From Isoetes taiwanensis (Eukaryota > Streptophyta > Lycopodiopsida > Isoetales > Isoetaceae), in contig JAJEKV010000169.1 in assembly GCA_021234155.1 (NCBI GenBank), positions 684,978 through 748,977 on the forward strand: a stretch of DNA of 64,000 bases. Direction: 5' to 3'. Below are positions 12,310-22,739 of the stretch, one piece after another. Each line of letters starts with the position of its first letter. Position 1 is the first letter of the stretch. The notes under the pieces are model-generated. The model did no database searches, was not told the origin of the DNA, and saw nothing but the letters and a program-made list of their open reading frames with translations. The position numbers and the translations under genes are program-made.

Positions 12310-14173
12310 GTTTAGGTGACCAGTTCAAGTCCCGTGGACAAATCTATAGCTTCTGCATATCTGTGGTTTTGATTCTTTTGGTTCTACAGAGCCCACATTG
12401 ACGAACTTAGCTTATGCAAGAATGAGGAAGAGTGGAAAGAAACAGACCCATATCTGTAGCTTCCTCATGATTTCTGCATGATTCTCATAAGGCTTGTAAC
12501 AATCAAGAACTTTGACTCCAAGAACACATAAGGCCGAATCTGTGACTTCAAGAACTTGTTGCATTTGGCCGGATCTTCAAGAGCTTGTTGCCTTTTGGCC
12601 CAATCTCCAAAGACTGGATGCATTTGAAGCCCTGCTCACCAAAGGGGAAAAGGGTTCTAAACATGGAACAATGTGTTGCAGGATGGGAAGATGATATATT
12701 CAACAAAACTTGAACTTATTCAGATTTAATAGATAGCACTTTAAATTATAAGATGTATATGTATTGTTTAATTCTTCTTGATTTTAATAAATCTCTAATT
12801 ATTATACAAGTTTATCTTTAAATTAAAAGTATAATGGTTATCAAAACTTGCTTTCTAAATTAATTTTCACTTGAATGTATTTAGAATTAGACATCTCAAG
12901 AATATAAAATCTCAACTTTCAGTAATTTAACAGATTTAAAACTTGGCAATTAATTTAATAAGTGCTTGATTTCAAATTATTATGAAAATTTTGCAATTTA
13001 CAAACTCTTAAAAATATTTAAAAAATGTTTGAGGTTGAAATTAATTAAGCAGTAAAGTTCATGTTTTAATAACAATATTTTGAATAGTTTATTATGAATG
13101 AAAAAAATTATATTAAAAATTAATCGATAATAAACTATTCAAGTTTTTGTTTTATTAGACTAATATAATCATTTAACTAATTGCAACCTTGAACTTTCTT
13201 TAATTTTTTTGAAAAATTAACATTTTAATCATATATATTTTTTCTTATATAAAAAATTAATTCTAAATAGATTAAAGGAAAATTAGACTATAAAGCAATT
13301 TCATACTTTAGAAACCTACATACTTTTGAGTTAAAGATAAATCGCTAATATTATTGAAATCAACAAGAATAAAAAGAAAAAAACTTATAAAGTTATCATG
13401 GTATGCTTAAAATATATCTATTAGATTTGAATAAGTCTATATTTTGTTAAACATGTCATGAAGGGGCTTAGGCGATCTATTCACGGCGCTGCAGATGATA
13501 AAGCCGTCATAGCCACAGCTTTCAAAGGTCGACTAAAAAAGGGCATCCTCAGAAAAATAGAGTATCTTGTTCTCTGATTGGGGCGATAGTTCTGCAGATT
13601 GACATCCTTCTAAGCCTTGAATCTCTGCAACATCACGGAACAGAGCTTGCCGCCCAATTTAATGTCGGGACAAAGCTTGCCGCCCAAAACTGAGCAATAA
13701 AGAACGTAATTAAGCCCAACCGCATTACGTTCGTCCGTGTGCACGTCGAAATTCCGGCAATAATTTTTTACGTGGCCGCTAGACTCGGCTTCGGATCGGC
13801 TCCGCGCTTCGTCTGCCGCCTCATTGGCAGAGCCGCCTCAAAAATTATAGCCCGAAATTTCTTCCAAGGCATGCATTACCTAATACATAATTGAATTTGC
13901 GATTCCCTCTGCCATCTCATGAAGCAAAGAGGACTCCACCGCCTCCAACTAAAATGATCGATAATGAAGAGACAGATAAAAAGACTAAGAAATATTATGC
14001 GACTATGTTCATGGGCGATTCAAATACACTTGGGTGGTTATGGAAGGCTTTATGGTCCTTAAACATCAAAGAAATGCCATTTGCTTATTACCTTGTGAAG
14101 CAGTTCTTTCTACAGGATGGGTGCGTGCAGAACTTCTTTTCTGTAGGAACATTCTCTAAGATAGCATTGATGT
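12310..14173. other. gene-poor stretch, largely AT-rich
   Basis: From about 12700 to 13440 the sequence is strongly AT-rich with no usable open frame. From 13470 to 13870 GC rises and a ~25-bp phrase (GCTTGCCGCCCAA) is repeated at about 13645 and 13675. A 94-residue plus frame at 13891-14175 resembles nothing I recognise. Confidence 0.5.
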
Positions 14174-14219
14174 AGGAAGGAAGGAAGGAAGGAAGGGAGG
14201 GGAGGAAGGGAGGGAGGGA
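14174..14219. repeat. AAGG-type microsatellite, probably a LINE tail
   Basis: GGAA/GGGA units abut the 3' end of the minus-strand LINE at 14220, so on that strand it reads as a TTCC/TCCC tail. Confidence 0.7.
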
Positions 14220-16490
14220 CTTTTATCGTCCAGGGAGACCAGGGAAGGTCTCTATGGGACCCAATACAAAAAACGCGACAAAGCGGATTCTTGCCCGGAT
14301 TAAAACCCCGCCGAAGGGTTTCGAGGGAAAACCGGTGGCGAAATCAATCAGCCCTAACGACAAACTAACATACAAAATGCGAAAACACCCAAATATATCA
14401 CAGATCATGCACTTTTACTGATGCCTAATCAGCGAGCGGCCAAAGGGGGCAAAGGTGACCTCGCGAGTCAGTACCTCAATGATATCACGACCCGGGGCGC
14501 GTCTTGGCGGTGTGTTCATCGGCACATGTAAGGGGCAAGTCCGGCCCGGTACTAAGGGGCGTATCGGCCCGGATCACCCGAGCGGCCCGGGCAACTCGGA
14601 AAGTGTGAGGCTCATCCTCAATGGCACCCATTTGGCGGCAGCAGAGCACGGCTGGCGGGGCTCCCAATCCACTGCGCGTCACCGATCACGAAGATGGTGG
14701 GCACAATGCGAATGGAGGCAATGAGTCTGGCGCTTTTCGGCGGCAGGAGAACGCGGTAGAGGCGTGGGCCCCGGGGTAACTTCTGGGGTTGATGTGCTCC
14801 TTGTAATGGGCGTTTTGACCTGCTCTAGAAGGGGTCCCGAGCTTGCCAAGGAAACAAAAGCGTCTAGGTACTCCCTGATTTCCCACGATCGGCCCGATGT
14901 GTCCACACACTTGCGCATCTACATTATCTCTGCCGCGTTCCATCTGGCGAACCACTGATCTCTCTTACCCCTCCAACGGGCCTAAGCCGCGGACTCATTG
15001 CCACAGTGTAAGCCCGGTCGCGGGGCGAGCATCACCCATAGTAACCACTTTTTGAAAATAGGCGATGTGTCTATCAAAGCTGCCCGTGAAGCGGCAAGAA
15101 TCCGGTTTCTGCCCGAGAATCGATAGGGGCCGAAGGTTTCACCCCAAGTGCGGTGCCAAAAATGCCTTACGCACTTTTGCTCCAAGTCATTCCATGTCGC
15201 CAAAAGCGGCCAGGGCCCCAAACCTCGACCCGTCTGAAGGGCGGGGCTCGACCGGTGCGAGCAGATGTGGCCCGATGGCCCCAATCATAGAAGCTCACGC
15301 ACGGTGGCCCCATTGTTTTGCATGGCATAAAAGCGCTTTCGGCCTGCTTTGTCACCCATAGCGGATAGGCAGCCCTCAATGGAGGCGAGGAGGGGAACTC
15401 CACCCTAGATACTTGTAGATGGGCGTGGCATCCCCGATATGTGAGTCACGGGAGGCATAGGGTGGCGTGAAGAGGATATGAGAACCACCACGGGTCTTGG
15501 CGATTCACGCAGCGCATGTCTGTAGCGACAAAATGTGTCTAGGGCATCGGGTGAGGCGCATAGCATAAGGGTGGGCCGGCGAGGCCAACATCGTCGCATA
15601 GATGGTGGCGGATGACACGGTGCAAAAAAGCTGTATGCCATCCCCCATGCTCGATGGCCCGGGGCTCTAAGCCCGATCAATGTAGAGGCCAAAAGTGTTG
15701 GCGAGAGGGGCAACCTGGGACCCGATACTCTTGGTGAATGCTTGGCCGTCGGTGCATCACGCCAAAAAAACTCTCCTCTCAGCAACTTTGTATATGGCAT
15801 TACGCAGCGGGCGGCCCGAGCCCGGTTGACCACAGTCCTAGCCCACGGCTTTTCCCCGGAACGGTATCAAAAGCCTTAGCGAAAGTCCACAAGCGGCAAT
15901 ACAAGTCTGCCCGATGATTAGGGCATCTTCAATCGATGCCAGCGGTGTAAAGATATGGTCAATCGTTGAGTGGCGGGGTCTAAAGCACACTGTGTGTGAG
16001 GGCTCGCACATCTGTTGCCTCTGCCAGGCCAGTCAAGCTGGCTGCTTTCGAGAATGCCGATAGCGGTTTGGCAAATCTTGAGCTAACCATGATCGTCCGT
16101 GGTTGGCGGGACGGTGTGGTCGCCCATGCCTTGTGAATGGGAACAACCACAGCTTGGGTCCATTGTGGGGGACCTTCTGCAATGCTTTCTGTTGAGCGAG
16201 GGGTAGTGAGGACCGGCACAAGCGGCTGCCACCTGCCCATTTGAGTAACTTCGGCACGCATACCATCGAGGTCGTTTGCCTTCCCATTAGCCGGCCGTTC
16301 GCGAGGCCCTCCTCGACATCCTCCTCCACGAGAACCAATGGGGGCCATCTGTGGGGGGTATGGGCGTCTGGCGTCCACTGGCGGGTCATAGAGGCTGCTT
16401 TGCAAAATCTTATTCCCCCTTGCCGGGTGTGATGTCCCCAGCAAGTTTGGGCCTTGAAGCACTCTGCGCCAAAGGTTCGAGGATGAGTGT
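14220..16490 (-). mobile_element. GC-rich LINE (non-LTR retrotransposon), decayed
   Basis: Read on the minus strand, this is a non-LTR reverse transcriptase in broken frames. Around 16300-16050 it shows GLANGKANDLDGM (equivalent of NGKAPGPDGI), QWTQAVVVPIHK, then RTIMVSSRFAK. Next come TIDHIFT and a broken KAFDTVPR-like region near 15970-15860, and a possible DDVGLA (decayed YADD box) near 15600. The 3' untranslated part extends to 14220 and ends at the microsatellite. Base composition is clearly GC-richer than the AT-rich DNA on both sides. Many stops and frameshifts show it is dead. Its 3' end (CGGCGGGGTTTTAATCCG) resembles the end of the LINE at 59.7 kb. Confidence 0.75.
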
Positions 16491-16729
16491 CAGCCGGGCG
16501 AACATCTCCCCACGATGCACAGCAAAATTACTGCGCCTTTGTCTCCTTCGGATGGGATGCGATGCGTTGTGTGGTGGCTTTACAAGCGGGGAAGAGCATC
16601 GCTTTTTGAATTCGATGACAAGAAGTGTCATTTTCTTCATAGTGTCTTTGAGGTGCTTGAAAATCTACAAGGCCTCTCGAAGAAAGGTAAGTTAAAGAGA
16701 AAAAAACTTATGGATGAAACTTAGGGAGC

Positions 16730-19138
16730 TGCCCCTAACATTAATATTACCCAAAGTATAGTTATACCAAATATCGAAGATCTTTTGGATAACTGATGAT
16801 AAAACCTATGTCAGAAAGCTGAAAGAGATGAGGAATCGGGTGAACTATCTAGAAAGGGACGTCTCTAACACTAATCCTCAGTTTCAAAGCTAGAACTTTC
16901 ATGCATATGTTGCCACTAATTGGTTGTTCTCGGCAAGTTAATCCTGATGAGAGTATATTACTGGATGAGAATGAAGATTTTAACTTCTCAAGAATTCTAT
17001 AAGTTATTGCCAACAAAAATGCAGTTTAGGTCCATCATGCATGTTTTGATATTCAAGCAGATGATTCCAGCCAAATACTTGGATAATGAAGTTGCCCTCC
17101 AGAAATATGGTGTTGAAGTCGGACATGATATCTCTGACAAGTCTGGCTATAGTGAGATGGACATGGAGGATTGGTTCATATTGTTTTTTGATACCAACTG
17201 TATGAAATGATTAAAAAAGTAATAATATTATTTAAATGTTTTTATCTTCAAACATTGAGACCGCGGTTCTTTTAAGCTTCTGTCATAGTTTTTTGTTTTA
17301 ATTCTTTCTTCAATGCTTTGCCATATATATTATGTTATTTCATTGTCTACATGCTAGTTAATACTAATCGTTAATTACTATTTGGTTTTATATGCTTTGA
17401 AATATGGCATCGGCGATCTTCTTCTAAGAATGTTACACGTTAGGAGAATACCTCATCCTTCAGGTTAGTATCCGTATATTTCTTTTAATCCCAATTTTTT
17501 AAAATCTTGGCTATATGTGCTGCTTCAAAGCAATTACAAACTCTTCTTCTACATACATATTGCAAGCTATTTGAAGCTCAATGTGAATCTGTTTTTTCCT
17601 AAACTAACAAAACTTTGCTTAAATGACAGAAAACAATTGTCGATTGTATTGGCAACCATGACAAATGACTTCCAATCAATAAAATCCTATCAATGTAGCA
17701 AAGAATGGACACAAGATAAGCATTATTCATATCAAACATAATAATCTCCTAATCAATTGATATCTGATATTCTTTACCAAGAAGATGCGATGACAAGTTC
17801 AAACAACAAGCAACAAAGTTACATGTATGTTTGCAGCCACCTCTTACTCAAGAGCAAATGATGATGGTCTGATATGATGCGAAAGTGGCACCTCAATAAG
17901 ACTAGAAAATACCTTGGGAATTCTATACTAACACAACATTGTTGTTGTTATTGTTGCTTTCAAAAGCAAGTATTCAAAACCACACAAAATTGGAGGTGAT
18001 CCAGGTCATTCGCTACAAAATGGACATGTGCCACATATCATTTCCTTCTTACTTCATCAAGCTGACAAAAGTTAATAATTTTGTGTATGGATCAATCGCG
18101 ATAATCTCAGTCCAAAGACTTGTCAAACACAAAAACCTAGTTGAAAAATAATTGTTTCAAAGTCTCTACATGAAACATAACCTTATTTAGTGTATGTGAT
18201 TATAATGAAATACGGACTCACGACAACATATAATGCATTCGAAGCTCAAATTGTTACCAACATTAAATAAAATGGATAAACAGTTGAACTTATTACTAAC
18301 ATTTACATAAAGATGGATAAACGCTTTTAACTTTAAATGAAATAAATGTACAATAGCTTAATACAATGTCTACAAAACAAAATCAATAACCTCAACTAAA
18401 TGACAAAGTAAACAAGCAATTTCTGATTAAGATCTTAGTCCCAATCTGTTATACCTACAATATACCAAGCTCAATGTTAAAAAAAGATCAATTGCTTAAT
18501 TCCTTATTGCAAGTAGCACAAGAACAACAATGCAAATCCTTTGACACACGCATTACATTGCTTCCAAACCCATCAAACATCCAATAGTTTCCACATGGAA
18601 CACACTTCAAAAACTTCAAGTACTACACCTTACCTCAACTCAAGCACAAGCTATTGGATGCACTACGAATAACTATTAATAACGACAAACAGTTTGAACT
18701 TCAATAGCCTAAATTAATACAAGCATGAACATAGAAAGCAATCGTTTTTAGGAAACTGCTAATTTAATTCTCAATCTAATGTCCATCTAACTCTAGCAAA
18801 CAAACAAAGAATGCAAAAGCAGAAAAACGTGATAACGTAGCTTTCTCCTCATCCAACAATAAATTCCCACCATCACCTATCCTATCTATCAACTCTACCC
18901 ATTCCCCAAGCCTAGTTATTATTCATCAATCTATAGGAGTGGAACAATAAATAAAATTGAACTATGGTGCATTCTTGTGCTGCCATATGTGATGCTCCAA
19001 TATCCAGTAGTCACAAACGGGTGCAAGAATTCCGGATTACAGGTTGAATCAATCATCTGCAGTTGTGGTCCTACAATAGACTCCAAGGTAAAATCTTTCT
19101 CTGATTATGATATTGTTAGGGTAAGCTAAATGGTCTGT
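16730..19138. other. unassigned region
   Basis: I see no recognisable gene. A plus frame at 16920-17210 (96 residues) has no motif I can name. 17.2-19.1 kb is AT-rich, with only short frames. Confidence 0.4.
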
Positions 19139-19191
19139 GATTCCCAGTTAGCAGCTCCCGACTGACGCCGGTCACTGCTAAACTGAGAATC
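19139..19191. other. hairpin enclosing decamer CCCGACTGAC (left side of recombinase locus)
   Basis: The arms are GATTCCCAGTTAGCAG (19139-19154) and CTGCTAAACTGAGAATC (19175-19191). They are complementary except for one mismatch and one extra base. The loop holds CCCGACTGAC at 19157-19166. The same decamer in the same orientation lies in the loop of another hairpin at 22413-22445, beyond the 3' end of the decayed recombinase. A role as an end or crossover site is inference. Confidence 0.5.
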
Positions 19192-19450
19192 GCAACCCAA
19201 CTAGCATACCCTATAACATTTAAATATGCATATTACCCTAAAAATTTCCTGAGAATTAGGGTCGACTCCAAGAAGACCAGTTATAGGTTTCTTGATTGTG
19301 TAATATCATGGACTTGACTTCGCTTATGTATGGGGGAAGGGTAGTTGGGACCACTTTCCGGGTTGCCGGTGGGGTCCCGGTCCATGACCGTGATGGCCGG
19401 GGCGGGTCCTGCGGCTGCTGTAAAAAGTGGGACCAACTCCCCTTCCCCCA

Positions 19451-19466
19451 CAATATTGAAATAGGG
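19451..19466 (+). repeat. 16-bp inverted match, left copy
   Basis: CAATATTGAAATAGGG, a perfect inverted partner of 22500-22515. Separately, GTCGAC with three flanking bases (TAGGGTCGACT) occurs inverted at 19257-19267 and 22494-22504. Confidence 0.55.
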
Positions 19467-19558
19467 GAGAATTTTTTTTTTGTCCCCCTTTTGCCGTTTT
19501 TTTTTTCTTGGCTTCCTCCTCTCTGCGCCATGATTCGTGGCGCCCGAGGCGGACCTCC

Positions 19559-22126
19559 ATGGCGCCATCGAGCCAAGCTACAAGAATGAAGAAGCTTGCT
19601 CGTGAGCGTTTTGAAGCCGATTTTGTTTTTGTGACTTTTATGAAGATTTTTGTGTCTATAGGGTTTTGTTCTTTGATTCTTAAATTCGATAGCTGTAGCG
19701 AAGCTAATATCACCCGAAGTTGGGTCGAAAAAGACAAATGTGGAAGGTTCTTTTGTAGATTCTTGAAGTTTTGATGATTTTTTATTTTTTAAAAGCGTTT
19801 TTGTTACGTTTTGCGGGTTTAGGGAATGATATTATGTTGATTCCAGGCGAGTAGTTCTTCGCAAGAATGTTCTGTACCTTGTATAGATTCTCGAAAGTAA
19901 GTTTTAGGGTGTAGGTTTTGTTTTTTTTTTTGTTGCATGCAAGTCTTTAATGCATTTTTATTGTTGCAGATGCTTACGGAGGTTCGATTTCGTGTAAATG
20001 ATGGTTTTACTTCCGAACAACTTCGGTTTTGGAGGTAATATACAATGCATGTTTGTTTTTTTTTGAATGCATGTCTAATCTTTTGTTGTTGTAGACGGCT
20101 GTGGAGTCAGTAATATTGTAGCAGACGAGATTCAAGTTGTTCTGCGAGCGAGATTCAAGTTGTCAAAGGTTAGTTGTTTGTTTATTAGTAGCTTGAATAT
20201 TTTTAGTTAGTTAGTAAAAGCGTTTTTTATATTGTGTTGCGAGATGCATCATGTAGTTGGTGATGACCCTTGTTTTAGTCTTGGCATTCCTTTTGACGAA
20301 TCCTTGAAGGATGGCAGTCCAGTTTTAACATGTGAGGGTGTTGCTGATGGGAAGACCTTGAGTACAGATGATGGAAAGAATCTTGCGAAATAGGGGCTTT
20401 TAATGGCGAAGAAATAGCCAGTTGGATTGATGGAGAGTAATAATAGCATGGATATAAGTAATATTTGCTCTACGATCGGCGTCAGTGGAAAGAAACCATT
20501 GAAGGCTGGGGGATTTGTTGATCTAGATCGAACTTGTTAGCGAGGTCGTAATGCTTTTGAGAATCCATTGGAAGTTAAGGATGAATGGAGTGCGGGGAAG
20601 ATTTGATGCATGGCGGATGCGTGGGAAAGCCAATTGATGTGAAGATTGAAGACATGGAATTGAATAATCTTGGCGACAATTTAGAAGAGTTCATGCTATA
20701 TGTGTCGGTGATGGGAAGCCTTATCCGCCCGGAACCGTAAGTATCCTATTTATTTTTCTTTATTTGTTTGTTTACTTTTATTTATTCTAACATCTTTTAT
20801 TTATTTGTTGTGCGGGTTCGCGAGAATCTATTTAAGTGGTTTTAACTTGAGAATCTTCGTCGTGCACAAGATGCTAGAGTTATGAATCTGGCGTATTGAA
20901 GAGAGCCGATTGACATTTATAAGGATGTCGGGTTTATGAAGGCCGCGTAAAATTTTTGGAGATTGCAATGGAAAATTCATGCATGCGGTGGCTTTACTCC
21001 AAAGCGGAAGAAGTCGGATATATTGAGTAGGGAGGACCCGGTCGAGGATTACTGGCGCATCCTGCGCATCGGTTACCACGAACTTGGGTCTTGAAGAGGT
21101 TAAGCTTTTATTGTATGTCCGCGTTTTTGATTAAGTGGGGGAAAGGAGTTGTGTAAGGTCGAGAGATTTTTCGGTTCTTTGTTGGAAGGGATTTTGTGAA
21201 TGAGTACTTAGAGTATTGTGAGGCGACTAGCAAAATTGGCATGGCGGCTTCAACAAATGCAAACACGAAGATTTTGGGGGCGGTAAGATGTTATGACCAA
21301 GTGATGTCATAGAGTGTTGGAGGCGGTTAGAGTTCCATCTTCCAAAGTACGAGGTCTGGGGATAAGTATGGTGGCAGATTTGTGTTTTTCTGAGGGCAAT
21401 TAATCGCCCAAGAAGAGATGTTTGGTATAATACAAATCCGTCTCATGGAAAACCATTGGGACTTGGATGAAGGATATGGTTGAAATCGTGGGATTGAAGG
21501 AAACTTTACTAACAAGAGTTGTAGAACCTTGCAATTCACAGCGGATAAAAGGTATCGAGATGTGCCCATTGAAGTTGGTATGAGGATCCGCGAGGTCATA
21601 AGAGTCTTTGAAGCGTGTCGGTGATGCGATCAAAGTGGAGTTGTTGCAAAAGCTTGACTATGGATGTCTTTGAATTACAGTAAGACATATGGCGAGTCTT
21701 TTCATAGTAATGTTAAGAATTTGAATGCTGGATTATCTGGGAATTCGGAGAAGGCAGCTCGTTTGTGTTCGTCATTTGGAAGTCAGCCTCTGCATGATAT
21801 ATCCAACACTGCGCAGGCTGTTAGTACAGGTTTTGGTAATGTTGTGCCAGTGCCAGTTGAGATAGATGATGCATATATGAATGATTTGGATATGGTGCTG
21901 AAGGAAAAACCTGGTTTGAAGAAATACTTTCGTGATCCTATAGAAAATGTTGGTGCAGCTGGAGGCGTTACAATTTCAGGTAATAAGATTGAGAGCATTG
22001 TTATTCATGTTGGAAGTTTAAATGAGGCTGGCTCTGTTATAAAATCACTGTGAGTATTTTCTTTAAATTTGTTAGTTAGTTCTAATTTTCGTATTTTAAT
22101 TGTTTGTTGTTGTTTGCAGGAAGTGA
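19559..22126 (+). pseudogene. decayed Crypton-like tyrosine recombinase
   Basis: This is a broken relative of the intact gene at 51265-53224. Landmarks in order: a candidate start at 19559 (MAPSSQATRMKKLARERF); DNLEEFMLYV then DGKPYPPGT at 20710-20736, directly before a GTAAGT donor; GGFTPKRKKSDILSREDP near 21000; RLSFYCMSAFLIKWGKG at about 21097-21146, with lysine (21133-21135) where Cryptons have the first catalytic Arg; EYLEYCEATSK near 21210; VWYNTNP near 21420; TNKSCRT at 21508-21528, where the expected His is Lys; a damaged GHR box at 21584-21591; and Cys at 21616-21618 in place of the catalytic Tyr. A 129-residue open tail follows (21664-22053), then a 70-nt intron and a stop at 22124-22126. 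Many frameshifts and stops make it inactive. Candidate introns of about 63-80 nt are visible. The family call rests on motif order and on side-by-side comparison with the second copy. Confidence 0.8.
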
Positions 22127-22391
22127 AGTGCTGAATCTGTTGGATCTGCTGCATCTGCTGAACAATGTGTTGAATCTGCTGAAGTGCTGAGTCTGTTTAA
22201 TCTGTTGAAAACTTTGATCTTTTGAGTAATGAAAACTTTGAAAACTTTGATAATGGAAACTGTGAATTTGAGTAATGGAAACTGTGAACTTGTTTTTTAA
22301 TGATTGAGTAATGTGAATTTGTGAACTGTAAATTTGTGAACTTAGAACTAAAAAATATGAACTAAAAAAAAAATGAACTAAAAATTCTTAA

Positions 22392-22445
22392 GGTGACTGG
22401 TTCAGCCAGTCACCCGGAATCAGGGTACCCGACTGACATTCCGGG
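22392..22445. other. two hairpins, one enclosing CCCGACTGAC (right side of recombinase locus)
   Basis: A perfect 9-bp stem GGTGACTGG/CCAGTCACC with a 5-nt loop occupies 22392-22414. Overlapping it, CCCGGAAT (22413-22420) and ATTCCGGG (22438-22445) pair around a 17-nt loop that ends in CCCGACTGAC (22428-22437), the decamer also found in the left hairpin. Confidence 0.55.
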
Positions 22446-22499
22446 TTATTGGGGGTGACACGTGGCACCATAAGAATGCACGAATATAAAAAAAGTCGA

Positions 22500-22515
22500 C
22501 CCTATTTCAATATTG
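22500..22515 (-). repeat. 16-bp inverted match, right copy
   Basis: Reverse complement of 19451-19466. It may mark the far edge of the decayed recombinase element. Confidence 0.55.
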
Positions 22516-22739
22516 GAGAAAAGAAAATGCATCCGTCTCAATTTCCTTTTCAGAGGATAGTAAATAACTTGTTGCACAGAAAACACATGGCAATGCATTT
22601 CTAGAAGGATAGCATGAGTAAATAACAGACTTCATGCCCAGGAAAGAATGCATATGTTTTTTTCTTTGATAGATTGTAGAAGTTTTCATAATGTACAATA
22701 CAGGGGATAATTGTACAATTGTGCACTTGGCCACTCTTC

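Noticed and set aside
12310-12345. tRNA-like T-arm words (AGTTCAAGTCCCG)
   Set aside because: No A box or cloverleaf could be found at the right distance.
14455-16695. Many 60-160 residue ORFs on both strands in the GC-rich block
   Set aside because: High GC reduces stop codons. Only the minus-strand LINE motifs are coherent across frames.
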